Position numbers and translations under genes: made by a program. The notes beneath the pieces were generated by a model. The model saw nothing but the letters and a program-made list of their open reading frames with translations. It was not told the origin of the DNA and did not search any database. From Stichopus chloronotus (Eukaryota; Echinodermata; Holothuroidea; Aspidochirotida; Stichopodidae): a stretch of DNA of 64,000 nucleotides. The stretch is from assembly GCA_021234535.1 (NCBI GenBank), contig CM037837.1, positions 1,116,001 to 1,180,000 on the forward strand, read 5' to 3'. Positions 57,701 to 62,568 of the stretch are shown piece by piece. Numbering within the stretch: the first letter of the stretch is position 1; every line of letters begins with the position of its first letter.

Positions 57701-60700
57701 GTATGTACACAAACAAAATGCAAGAATAATGATCAAAGTTTTGGGCTTTGTAGCTTCTACTCTGGGAGGAAAACTTCAGAGTGATGTGGAAACATGTTGC
57801 ATCTCTCGGAGCAAAAGACAAATGAAGCTTGAGTCAGGGCATGGGGAGGTACTGTATGGAGCTAGAAATTTGAGGGGGTCAAATAACACATTCGTGTAAG
57901 CAAGGGGTAGCGATATGTCTAAGTTGAACATGACAAGGTAGCTTTGCTCTGAGAAGGTGCAAATAAACCTACTATAATGGCCATAAAGGGGGAACCCTTC
58001 TGGTGAGGTAAAGTTATCAAATATTCATGCAACTTGTTACAATGGTAAACAATCCAAAAGCTGTCATCTCGATTCCAGTTTCGTCTCCCTGACAAGTGTC
58101 ATCAACTTGTGTCAAAATTCATTGATGTATTTCATTTATTGCATCATTGATGTTCAGTTTTTTAAACAGTGCATAAATATTCTAGGAATAACACACAGAT
58201 GTTAATCGTTAGCTCACAAATACTGAAATCCACAATAAGAGGGGTTCTTACACCAAAGAGCACATGTTGTCACTGCAGGGTGATGTGCTTCAAACCAATT
58301 CAACAACATCTTGTTCATAATGCAAGATATTGGTGTTTGAAGAAAGATTTCAGTTTTGTCAAACTTACAAATGTAATGTAATACAGGGCAAATTACATGT
58401 AATGTAATACAGGCAAATTGCTGCAAAAAGTGCTTGCTGTTTCTGCTTTTTAAATGAAGTGCATATTGAACCTTGTACACTAAAACCAGGGAAAATTAAT
58501 AAATTATTAGTGTTATCAAATATATACCAAAGCTTACCTGGTTTGGTTAGTTACGAGTGACTCATTTACCTGTCTCACCCACATTAACAGGAACTCTCAC
58601 CCATTGTGCCGAGAGTGCTGGCAATGCAAAGGGGGTGCTAGTTTCAATCAAGGACATATATGGCATCTAGACTGGCTTACTAATGGTTGCTAGCACCCTT
58701 GCATGAAAAATTACAGTGCACTTGATTGTGCTGAGATAAGTGCAGTGAGTGAGAAATGAAACAAGCATCTTAACAACATCATAAATAAATTATTAGTATT
58801 ATCAAATATATACCAAAGCTAACCTGGTTTAGTTAGTTAGGAGTGACTCATTTAACTGTCTCAGCCACATCAACAGAACTCTCACCCTACTGTGCTTGAG
58901 TACTGGCTGATGCGGAAGGAGGTGCTGGTCCAATCAAGGACATATATGGCATCTAGACCGCTTATAATGGCTGCTAGCACCCTTGCATGAGAAATTAGAG
59001 TGCACTGATTGTGCTGAGATAGGTGCAGTGAGTGGGAAATGAAACAAGAACTTACCAACATCATGAATGAACTTTTCTATTCTGTTCTGCATCCCCCAGT
59101 ATCGGAACTCCACCCTGATCAGTTTGTAGGCACACATGACGTCTGTGCAGCCGTTGCGTGGAATGAAATTTTTGTCAGCGTCGGTCTCTATCCAGTCCGG
59201 CGTCAGCTGGCCCCCTTTGCGTTTTAAGGGATACGAAAATGGTGGGGTCCTCCTCTTCTTTGTAATCACCGCTGGCTACGGGGTCATTTACAACGTCGAT
59301 TAAATCTAAAAATGAAAGTTCAGAAAAAGGTGTGGACAGTGGTGCTTCATTCAAGGGCATCCCCAACCATAACCTGGTTTTGTTGGCTCTGACAAAACAG
59401 TAATTGCCTTTAAAATCACTGAGAAGTTGTTGTCACCTTCCAAACTGAGAAGTCTGGCATAGGCAGACCGAGTAGTTCACAGTAGAATGACCCGAACTGT
59501 TCTTCTGCAGGAAGAGATCAATGACAAGGTGTAGTAGATTTTGGTGCATAGCAGTTTTACTTGAATGGTTGTGTGAAGTTAGCATCAAACGATGTATCTG
59601 ACGTCATTTTGAAAGTCGATGATTCCTACCAGTGAATTTTACGAAGTGCAACTTCCACGACATTAAAACTTCCTTAAATTGCTGCAAAATATTTTAAAGA
59701 AGTTATCATTCTCAGTTGGTCCCACTCACAATTATTACCACCACCCTCAGGAGCTCTCTGCTCACACCTTCTTCCCCCCCCCCCCCTTTCACTTTACTGC
59801 TCTCCCACTATCACCTCCTCAACGAGTACACAATCAAACGACTTAACTACGGCACTTGACTCTTCAACGATGTCAAGAGAAACCGCAGGGTTCGAGATTT
59901 TGGTATGTCTGCCACCACTGCTGACCACAAAAAGTGAAATCAAAGTACACCGATCTCACGGCATTTGATGTGGGACTAAAAAATTGGGATTCAGGATGGT
60001 TTAGAAGTAAACTTTCGAATCTGCTTTGATTATTGAGGTCCTCCATACACACATCATGTCTGGAAGGAGATAAACTTCTACATCACTGGAAATATGGTCA
60101 CAAAGATTTCCAGACTGTATGTGCTGTAGGTTGTGCAAAACTCTCGACAGTCACCATAAAACAGTCACAACCTACCCTAACTAAACATCTTTTGGAGCTG
60201 GTTATATGAGGCTTACAGACAGTAACAGTTATTCAGCTTACAGGGCTTTTTAATTTCTGTGACACATGTTTGATAGAATCACTGACTGTGCTTTCATGTA
60301 GTAGCATGTTTCACGTCTATGCAAAGCCTTTTCTGCTTTACCAGGTTTATGCTGAATTTGGTTTCTTTCAACATCGAAGGAACATTAAATCTCAGAGAAG
60401 AAGTACAGAAGGGATCATCTACTCATTAGATGCCACCAAAGTGGGTGAGTGTTGAGATGTTTTGAAGTTAGAATAATTCATTAGCCATGGCAGCAAATTC
60501 AGTCATCACACAGGGAAAATGTTCATACTCGACACACACACACTTGTACTGTATGCCTTTACCATTTGAAAGCATTAGCTTTCTTTGCCCTCGGCATAGA
60601 ATTGCAAACCATCCAATGAAAACTGCCGCCAACTCTTAATATTCTCTAGCTTATAATTAATAACAAAATATTTTATAAAATTCTGTTCCTTTAGATCACA

Positions 60701-61938
60701 ACTGTTGCCATGGCAGCACAAACTGCCCTAAGCTATCAATTTGAATCTCTTGTAAGATGTTGCTTGTATACTTTAGCTCATTATTTTAAGTCAGATTATG
60801 GAGTTCAAGTTAATACAAACTGACAAATGACAGTTGGTAGATAATTTTTTGCCATTCGCTGTCTTATAAGTTACACTTTTCACTGTACTGTATATCATAT
60901 TTTACTTGATGAGGTTCTTAAAATGACAGATGGTTTTCAGAAACCACGACACTGACAGCTCAAAATGGCACAGTTGATGTATTGTGTTAGATGGACACAA
61001 AGATATCTATATATATTGATGTAAATATATTAACAGGGTCTAAGCACATCAAAACCAATGCCTTTCCAGCAGACGCCTGGTGATAGTCACCTGTTTGACA
61101 CCTTGATTGAGATTTTAGGCCCACTTGATTTCATGATTGATGACAGTAATAACGATAAATCCGATTTACGTATCGCCCGTTACAGCACGAGTGCAGCTGT
61201 TGGAGGTGCTTTATAAAAAAGAAGGGTCAATAAGCAGTCATACGATGAAGGAGAGAAGCAAGTGACTGACAAAAATTTTATCAAGCTATTTTGAAACCCT
61301 GGTCTCTGTTGGGATACATGAACTAAAGCTAAGATGACCATTGGCTCCCATCATAGCGATACACGTACTGTACGGTTTAAATAAATGATGTTTTGTTCCC
61401 TTCCATCATAGGGATACGCACAATGTATAATTAACCAACAAAGTACTGATCTACCTAGATGCAACAGCTAAGACCAGCAGAGACGGAGATACGACAGTGA
61501 GAAATGATTAACAGCAAAGTAAATCCTGACAACTTTACAGTCAAATTCCCATGGGATGGAAAAAAAGAAATTAGAAAACTTATTTCATGAGACCATTTGA
61601 AAATCATTTCAGTCCCGACCATGTACGTCACTACCTTCAACTAGGGATTATATTGTGACTCACAACCAGATCTGGTCTAATAATTCCTGCTGTTTGTCTC
61701 TGACAACATAAGACCATGGAGCTACCTGTCTCAATAACAGCTCGCTGGTAGGTTTAACTGATACTAAAGCGACAACCCTGTGTAAAATCTTTGAAGAGGA
61801 TCTATGGTTGCTCACTTCCCACACTGTTCTTTGACCTCTGATGACATACATACATACATACATACATACATACATACATACATACATACATACATACATA
61901 CATACATACATACATACATACATACATACATACATACA

Positions 61939-61970
<32 letters not shown>

Positions 61971-62568
61971 CCTGATTTTATTCTCTCATGGTGAAAGGTT
62001 AAATGAAGCTTAGGTAAATCCCTGCTGTTAATCAATAATCTCAGACAAATGACTAAAAATTTAATACTTACAACCCTGTTTTTGACCCTGTTTTTTTTTG
62101 TTAATCTCTAATAATGAAAAGATTTAGAGGTTCTTAACCTTACCATTTTCTGGCCGTGATTTCCCATGGCGTATAAGGTTAGATATTCCTTGTGTATGAC
62201 AATAATACTTTCAATTATGTATCCACACACTCCTACAACTCTCCACAGTGAAATGTTAATACCCCTTACAGAGAATTAGGTTTCACTGTCTGCTGACAGT
62301 TGAAAGAATAAATATTCCTTTTTAAAACCTTGCAGTCTCACTGTGATAGGTTGATATTCCTCACCTACGACCCTGTTCTTCATCTCTGACGGTGAAAGAT
62401 TAAATACGTTGTCCTGATGGCCAGCATCAGAAAGATATTTGGTCTCGACGTCCAGCGAAAATTTCTCGATGAAAGGGGTGGTGTACCGTGTCCTGGTGTA
62501 CGGGTAAGCATTCCATGATTCTTCTTCCACCATCAACGCTGTCTTTGGTAAGATGGCTCGAAACCATC
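605..62568 (-). CDS. PITPNM: PITPNM1/2 (RdgB)-type phosphatidylinositol transfer protein, internal part of gene, 12 exons
   Basis: Twelve minus-strand exons join in consistent phase: 62365-62568, 59056-59305, 43206-43574, 30782-30877, 26632-26673, 16961-17041, 13065-13350, 8476-8687, 2212-2702, 1550-1720, 1087-1212 and 605-768. All boundaries are GT-AG. In order they encode the PITP fold ([32 protein letters not shown]), a Ser/Arg linker, an FFAT-like EFYDA, the MTHWSSED and LHGGN...LVPCP blocks, and a DDHD domain ([28 protein letters not shown]). Family members exchange phosphatidylinositol and phosphatidic acid at ER-plasma membrane contacts and sustain phospholipase C signalling; fly RdgB is needed for phototransduction. 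The PITP domain excludes PITPNM3, which lacks it. The first ~70 residues and the LNS2 region lie outside the window. Three exons each hold one surplus base, so the genomic frame is broken as given. Family assignment is firm; the paralogue is inferred. Confidence 0.95.
769..1086 (-). other. PITPNM intron, 318 bp
   Basis: Short intron between the serine-rich insert exon and the terminal DDHD exon. It has a normal donor and a pyrimidine-rich acceptor. Nothing else was seen except a short A-run near 1028. Confidence 0.85.
1087..1212 (-). CDS. PITPNM: PITPNM exon: variable serine-rich insert within DDHD
   Basis: Acceptor gtcttgacatttcag|TCGAGTG, donor GAAG|GTGAGT; 126 nt, phase 1 at both ends. 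It encodes [20 protein letters not shown] then [20 protein letters not shown]. It occupies the place of the poorly conserved serine/threonine-rich segment between PLGDG and the RWWG block in vertebrate proteins, so support comes from splice signals, phase and composition rather than close identity. It is too short to stand out as an open reading frame. Confidence 0.88.
1213..1549 (-). other. PITPNM intron, 337 bp
   Basis: Short intron containing an A-run (about 1460-1475). No other feature was recognised. Confidence 0.85.
1550..1720 (-). CDS. PITPNM: PITPNM exon: DDHD domain, [11 protein letters not shown]
   Basis: Acceptor cttctactttttag|CTCTGCC, donor TTGT|GTAAGT; 171 nt, intact, phase 1 at both ends. 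It reads [20 protein letters not shown], then [20 protein letters not shown] and [10 protein letters not shown]. It matches the vertebrate run QIYNLFHAADPCASRLEPLL...[12 protein letters not shown] almost residue for residue. The residues form the core of the metal-binding-like DDHD domain that closes the central region of PITPNM. Confidence 0.96.
1721..2211 (-). other. PITPNM intron, 491 bp
   Basis: Holds a few short self-complementary stretches (ATCGATCGATCGAT near 2094-2106; TTGATTGA-type repeats near 2010-2030) and no coding signal or recognised element. Confidence 0.85.
2212..2702 (-). CDS. PITPNM: PITPNM exon: GDCMG nucleophile-elbow region, linker, start of DDHD; 1-nt frameshift
   Basis: Acceptor ttccctttcacag|GTGTGTG, donor GCAG|GTTAGT. 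It opens with [18 protein letters not shown], the family's VALIGDGVGGILGFDALC; the lipase-type GXSXG serine is replaced by Asp-Cys, as PITPNM members have GDG. A Ser/Asn-rich linker follows ([19 protein letters not shown]), then [15 protein letters not shown] and [17 protein letters not shown] of the DDHD domain. The 491-nt length has one surplus base. The frame changes between GYDALCRG and INKTASM, in a stretch with a C5 run (2643-2647) and G5/G4 runs (2628-2637). Confidence 0.94.
4970..5101 (+). repeat. Truncated 5' LTR of a Ty3/gypsy-like element
   Basis: The 132 bases start TGTAAGAACGG and match the first part of the 3' LTR at 6123 and of the solo LTR at 13605, ending at TTTAGAGTTCAGG. 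There the LTR stops and integrase-coding sequence starts, so the last ~190 bp of the LTR and nearly all of the internal region were deleted. Confidence 0.85.
5101..5972 (+). pseudogene. Ty3/gypsy-like pol remnant: integrase C-terminal part
   Basis: In broken frames the plus strand shows the end of an integrase catalytic core ([10 protein letters not shown], then [14 protein letters not shown]) and, after several breaks, an integrase C-terminal domain ([29 protein letters not shown]) and a tail with [16 protein letters not shown]. The first break is a missing base near 5194. In-frame stops occur near 5441 and 5552. The last 118 codons (5616-5972) are still open. Gag, protease, reverse transcriptase and RNase H are absent. 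It lies between two LTR pieces inside the host intron, on the strand opposite to PITPNM, and cannot be active. Confidence 0.88.
6123..6447 (+). repeat. 3' LTR of the deleted Ty3/gypsy-like element
   Basis: The 325 bp start TGTAAGAACGG and end AACGTTACA, giving short inverted termini TGTAA/TTACA. It follows the integrase tail by about 150 bp. It is alignable over its length with the solo LTR at 13605-13966. No matching target-site duplication was found next to the truncated 5' LTR. Confidence 0.85.
7421..7672 (-). other. CpG-richer patch with an 83-codon open frame, unknown
   Basis: A local patch within AT-rich intron with several CpG (CCGAACGGCG, CGAGACGAGAGCGCGC). The minus strand is open for 83 codons (contains [20 protein letters not shown]), preceded by a possible acceptor tttttaccag. 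I recognise no domain. The PITPNM exons on either side splice together without it. It could be a cassette exon, a regulatory patch or chance. Confidence 0.3.
8476..8687 (-). CDS. PITPNM: PITPNM exon with a 1-nt frameshift after LATSS
   Basis: Acceptor ttcacccatcctctcacctag|GCTGAG, donor GAG|GTAGGT. It begins [19 protein letters not shown] and continues [13 protein letters not shown], matching vertebrate LSPYS...IPLAALPLLATSS. It then needs the next frame for [20 protein letters not shown] and [12 protein letters not shown], matching the TVIARTNQAYSAFL...GFCGQ region. The 212-nt length is one base more than the flanking phases allow. The break lies at about 8572-8580 in a non-homopolymer context (TCGTCCTGCGG on the coding strand). 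Confidence 0.93.
8796..10425 (+). mobile_element. Repeat-cored, Helentron-like non-autonomous element (copy 1)
   Basis: The left end CTTTGTGATTCCTTGCC is shared with 43605 and 63080. The right end is a small hairpin, ATTCCTTGCC...GACAAGGAAT, followed by A-rich sequence, shared with the end at 45170. Between them is a block of about five diverged units of ~145-155 bp (9490-10330), each with TGACCT-CA-ATGACCTTTGA and TCCATGAAAAA-like motifs, then a CA-rich segment. A left terminus complementary to a 3' hairpin arm, with a tandem-repeat core, resembles HINE/Helentron-type elements. No protein is encoded and the class is inferred. Confidence 0.6.
9490..10330 (+). repeat. ~150-bp tandem core of the Helentron-like element
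   Basis: Successive units restart at variants of TTTTCATACTTTAACCTCTGG, TGACCTCAAATGACCTTTGA, CATGAAAAACAATAG, CATCTACT and TTTGAAGTTCAAGCACC, about every 145-155 bp (starts near 9629, 9780, 9910, 10060 and 10195). Identity between units is moderate, so the array is old. Confidence 0.75.
13065..13350 (-). CDS. PITPNM: PITPNM exon: LHGGN / LVPCP region
   Basis: Acceptor tttctcttcag|GAAACTCTC, donor CAAA|GTAAGC; 286 nt, ending phase 2. A polar stretch ([20 protein letters not shown]) is followed by [52 protein letters not shown] and CCEVLSLLA. These are diagnostic matches to PITPNM (LILHSGNILD; SKQADVQT; LRLVPCPPIC). The same block in lipase-like DDHD relatives starts the alpha/beta fold. The exon is intact. 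A solo LTR sits about 250 bp upstream of its acceptor. Confidence 0.96.
13605..13966 (+). repeat. Solo LTR related to the 4970-6447 element
   Basis: It starts TGTAAGAATGG and aligns through GGTTTAGAGTTCAGGGT, GTAATTTGCACTGCAGAC and CCATGGACCTCACTGGCTGA to a decayed end near CCAACCTTATA. It carries a ~25-bp insertion near its start compared with the LTR at 6123. No internal sequence adjoins it, so it is a solo LTR, probably left by LTR-LTR recombination. Confidence 0.85.
16587..16960 (-). repeat. ~74-bp tandem array containing copies of the adjacent exon's splice donor
   Basis: Units restart near 16587, 16665, 16737, 16806 and 16881, and the exon junction itself is at 16955 (spacings 78, 72, 69, 75, 74). 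Each unit carries a version of ACTCACCATCTGGGTCTAC, which in the real exon is the coding end GTAGACCCAGATG plus donor GTGAGT, then CACACTGGAAGACAGGTACCA and ATTAGAGGGTTAGATGAGG. On the minus strand the unit donors read GTAAGT (16665), GTTAGT (16737) and GTGAAT (16806). The GT is lost in the 16881 unit. Confidence 0.85.
16961..17041 (-). CDS. PITPNM: PITPNM exon: MTHWSSED block
   Basis: Acceptor ctttcag|ATTGGATAG, donor GATG|GTGAGT; 81 nt, phase 1 at both ends. It reads [20 protein letters not shown] then HGVDPD. The MTHWSSED core fits the EMTKWNSNDF block that follows the FFAT motif in vertebrate PITPNM1. The last bases of this exon and its donor are the unit of a degenerate ~74-bp tandem array that continues into the intron (see repeat 16587-16960). 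Confidence 0.92.
18138..18585 (+). repeat. 22-bp minisatellite, about 20 copies
   Basis: Variants of ATGTTGTGACTTGTTGTGGTTC repeat with a period near 22 bp for about 450 bp. Changes are mostly T/G and A/G substitutions. Open frames across it (Val/Leu/Cys-rich) are a by-product of the repeat. Confidence 0.9.
22305..22500 (-). mobile_element. Poly(A)-tailed retroposed fragment, unclassified
   Basis: The plus strand has 23 T (22305-22327) followed by six G and a relatively GC-rich stretch to about 22500. Read on the minus strand this is a ~170-bp sequence ending in a long A tail, the mark of a LINE-mobilised transcript. There is no A/B box and no recognised gene, so I cannot say whether it is a SINE, a LINE 3' end or a retrocopy. 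Confidence 0.5.
24687..25110 (+). repeat. 106-bp higher-order tandem repeat built from ~21-bp monomers
   Basis: The phrase TATCCACATCTGTATGCTAT starts copies at 24687, 24772, 24878 and 24984, with a diverged start at 25090. The spacings are 85, then 106, 106, 106. Each copy is made of ~21-bp monomers of the type TATCCACAT-TG-CTGCTAC. The 85-bp copy lacks exactly one monomer. Looser monomers extend left to about 24340. The 106-bp copies are nearly identical, indicating recent amplification. Confidence 0.92.
26632..26673 (-). CDS. PITPNM: PITPNM microexon (42 nt), possibly alternative
   Basis: Acceptor ctcctcttttag|CATGTTTT, donor TCAG|GTTTGT (T at +3 is a weak donor). It encodes 13 codons plus split ends: [13 protein letters not shown]. 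The acidic residues continue the charged region after the FFAT motif, where family members have SDSEE-like sequence. Both ends are phase 1, so skipping keeps the frame. I support it by position, phase, acceptor quality and acidic content; there is no close homologue motif I can name. It could be a cassette exon. Confidence 0.75.
27012..27578. mobile_element. Foldback/MITE-like element with long imperfect inverted repeat
   Basis: The left arm TTAAAAGGATGGTCTAGCCA is matched on the opposite strand by TTAAAAGGATAGTCCAGCCA from the right end. Complementarity continues inwards (TAAGTTAAT-TGACC, TTCCCATG, AACTTGAAGCAAGCAGGA, ATGTCATCTC) for about 200 bp per arm, around a centre near 27290. Both ends carry TTAA, which may be the target duplication. 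No protein is encoded. Confidence 0.85.
28627..29120 (+). repeat. 296-bp tandem duplication (second copy partial)
   Basis: TACACTAGTTTAACTGATTG occurs at 28631 and 28927. The following ~190 bp match closely (AATCAATGCTTTTGTGTCAA; ACTGGCTGCTG; CATTACCTCTG). The last part of copy 1 (AGCCAGTATCTCTCC to TGGTTATTG) recurs at 30295-30415, so the family has at least three members here. Confidence 0.88.
30295..30415 (+). repeat. Third, partial copy of the 296-bp repeat
   Basis: AAAAGCCAGTATCTTTCCTC, TTGCTCACCAAAATTC, ATGTGAAAGC and AATTTGGGAACTTTTTT align with 28818-28918. It lies 370 bp upstream of the FFAT exon's donor side. Confidence 0.8.
30782..30877 (-). CDS. PITPNM: PITPNM exon carrying the FFAT-like motif
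   Basis: The acceptor is ccttttattag|GTTCTGATC and the donor is CAGG|GTGAGA; the exon is 96 nt. It reads [18 protein letters not shown] then [22 protein letters not shown] matches the WRM.NIARDS block of vertebrate PITPNM. The acidic run followed by EFYDA matches the FFAT core (EFFDA.E), which binds the MSP domain of ER-resident VAP-A/B. Position 7 of the motif is supplied by whichever exon is spliced next. An internal AG (tcatag) could act as a weaker acceptor but would change phase. Confidence 0.93.
33893..33990 (+). mobile_element. tRNA-like sequence, probable SINE head
   Basis: GGCCATGTGGCTGAGGAGTA resembles an A box region and AAGGTTCAAAACCTG, ~45 bases later, a B box. There is no full cloverleaf or aminoacyl stem, so this is a degraded tRNA-derived SINE rather than a tRNA gene. 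Confidence 0.4.
37733..38083 (+). mobile_element. TTAA-type MITE, copy A
   Basis: 351 bp. The left end TTAAAGGGAAATAAGGCATT is matched in inverse orientation by the right end (AAATGCCCTATTTCCCTTTAA; its last 20 bases are AATGCCCTATTTCCCTTTAA). TTAA at both ends suggests a TTAA target duplication as in piggyBac-group elements. It is non-coding. Confidence 0.85.
38600..39290 (+). repeat. ~50-bp satellite between two MITEs
   Basis: Diverged units of the type TTACTCTAATTATATCTAGA / TTGGTTTAGTCTTGATACTA / AGGCTGATATT recur about every 50 bp, roughly 13 times. Looser related sequence extends left to about 38160. The array ends about 40 bp before the second MITE. Confidence 0.85.
39332..39702 (-). 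mobile_element. TTAA-type MITE, copy B, inverted relative to copy A
   Basis: It starts TTAAAGGGAAATATTGCATT. Its right half (AACAAATGACTGAATTTTTA, TGAATAATCTATCATTC, GGTTTTAAAA) is the reverse complement of the left half of copy A. Its far end has decayed (ATATTTCCATTTTA). Confidence 0.82.
40690..40900 (-). mobile_element. tRNA-derived SINE
   Basis: On the minus strand, GTGCCCAAATGGATAAAGGT (A-box-like) is followed ~50 bases later by GGATTCGATCCCTGG (good B box), then an unrelated body with A/T-rich runs. This is the usual order of a tRNA-derived SINE. The body is not recognised. Confidence 0.65.
41345..41925 (+). repeat. 114-bp satellite, five copies, open in one frame
   Basis: GCTGAACAAATTAAAGCAAT starts copies at 41362, 41476, 41590, 41704 and 41818, an exact 114-bp spacing. 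The copies differ by only a few bases. Because 114 is a multiple of three, one plus-strand frame stays open across three copies (41401-41742, 113 codons with [20 protein letters not shown]). There is no evidence that it is translated. Confidence 0.93.
43206..43574 (-). CDS. PITPNM: PITPNM exon: end of PITP domain plus serine-rich linker
   Basis: The acceptor is ttcttacag|CCCTACGG and the donor is AAAG|GTATGG; the 369-nt exon is open throughout. The start [19 protein letters not shown] is the family's highly conserved C-terminal PITP helix with the tryptophan-rich membrane-docking patch. The rest is a charged helix ([16 protein letters not shown]) and a disordered acidic/serine linker with [15 protein letters not shown]. 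The RRRLS stretch looks like a basophilic kinase site, but that is only a pattern. A donor four bases earlier (ATA|GTAAAG) is possible but would break phase with the next exon. Confidence 0.95.
43850..44310 (-). pseudogene. BEL/Pao-type gag remnant (DUF1759-like)
   Basis: The minus strand reads [12 protein letters not shown], a helical Glu/Lys-rich stretch ([20 protein letters not shown]), then after a one-base frame change at about 44042 [20 protein letters not shown] and NYLI-like [14 protein letters not shown]. The LPK.EIP.Y.GDP..F..F pattern is typical of the DUF1759 Gag part of BEL/Pao retrotransposons. No pol or LTR is nearby. It is a short dead fragment sitting inside another repeat. 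Confidence 0.8.
45097..45117 (+). repeat. CA microsatellite
   Basis: About ten CA units within the right part of the Helentron-like element. The equivalent place in copy 1 (10340-10372) is also CA-rich. Confidence 0.85.
45290..45460 (+). repeat. Dispersed repeat, ACTCACTTACCTGTCTCA type
   Basis: CACTTACCTGTCTCAACATG and CTACTGTGCTGAGAGTGTTG recur in the 286-bp duplication (58560-58630, 58840-58910). They also appear as reverse complements near 22690 and 55660. The family's nature is unknown. Confidence 0.6.
47310..48824. mobile_element. Tigger/pogo-like non-autonomous DNA transposon
   Basis: 1515 bp flanked by TA on both sides (47308-47309, 48825-48826). The left end CAGTAAAACCCCATTTATCC and the inverted right end CAGAAAACCCCGTTTATCCG are terminal inverted repeats. 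Subterminal TTCGGATAACGGG, TTCGGATAAACGGGG and TTCGGATAAACTGGG repeats are typical of Tigger/pogo ends. No transposase-like frame is present inside, so it is an internally replaced, non-autonomous member. Confidence 0.88.
58495..59072 (-). repeat. 286-bp tandem duplication reaching into a PITPNM exon
   Basis: ATCAAATATATACCAAAGCT occurs at 58515 and 58801, and homology runs through CATATATGGCATCTAGAC and GTGCAGTGAGT to GAAATGAAACAAG. The second copy ends in the donor and last ~16 nt of exon 59056-59305. The first copy contains the matching exon-end relic at 58769-58790, with the donor G at +1 changed to T. Confidence 0.88.
59056..59305 (-). CDS. PITPNM: PITPNM exon: PITP domain middle, with a 1-nt frameshift
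   Basis: The acceptor is catttttag|ATTTAATCG and the donor is GTTG|GTAAGT. It reads [28 protein letters not shown], then in the next frame [32 protein letters not shown] and IEKFIHDV. Joined to its neighbours it should have a length of 3n relative to phase, but at 250 nt it has one surplus base. The frame changes at the five-base C run on the plus strand (59211-59215; GGGGG on the coding strand). Conservation on both sides of the break says the exon is real. The break is either a homopolymer error or a true mutation. Confidence 0.94.
59306..62364 (-). other. PITPNM intron, 3.1 kb
   Basis: Holds the CATA microsatellite (61845-61968) and a C-run near 59777. Nothing else was recognised. Confidence 0.82.
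61845..61968 (+). repeat. Uninterrupted CATA microsatellite, 31 units
   Basis: 124 bases of perfect CATA repeat. Its length and purity mean it is likely polymorphic. The Met-Tyr-Val-Cys frames across it are artefacts. Confidence 0.98.
62365..62568 (-). CDS. PITPNM: PITPNM exon: PITP domain, first exon in window
   Basis: The acceptor ctcctcag precedes GATGGTTTCG and the donor is GTAG|GTGAGG. The exon is 204 nt: it completes a codon with 2 nt, encodes 67 codons and leaves 1 nt. It reads GWFRAILPK, then [28 protein letters not shown] and DNVFNLS. These are close matches to the family's lipid-cradle strands ([18 protein letters not shown]). The exon is intact. The incoming phase-1 G belongs to an upstream exon past the right edge, where vertebrate proteins have about 70 more N-terminal residues. 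Confidence 0.96.

Larger units (their letters stand above)
43575..59055 (-). other. PITPNM intron, 15.5 kb
   Basis: Contains the interrupted Helentron-like element (43600-45175) with a BEL/Pao fragment, the Tigger-like element (47310-48824), and a 286-bp tandem duplication (58495-59072). The stretches 45500-47300, 48830-55600 and 55750-58490 show no exon or clear element. A slightly GC-richer patch at 56340-56560 includes GACGTCA, a CRE half-like site. Confidence 0.75.

Noticed and set aside
61660..62035. Overlapping Met-Tyr-Val-Cys and Ile-His-Thr-Tyr open frames
   Set aside because: Translation of the CATA microsatellite.
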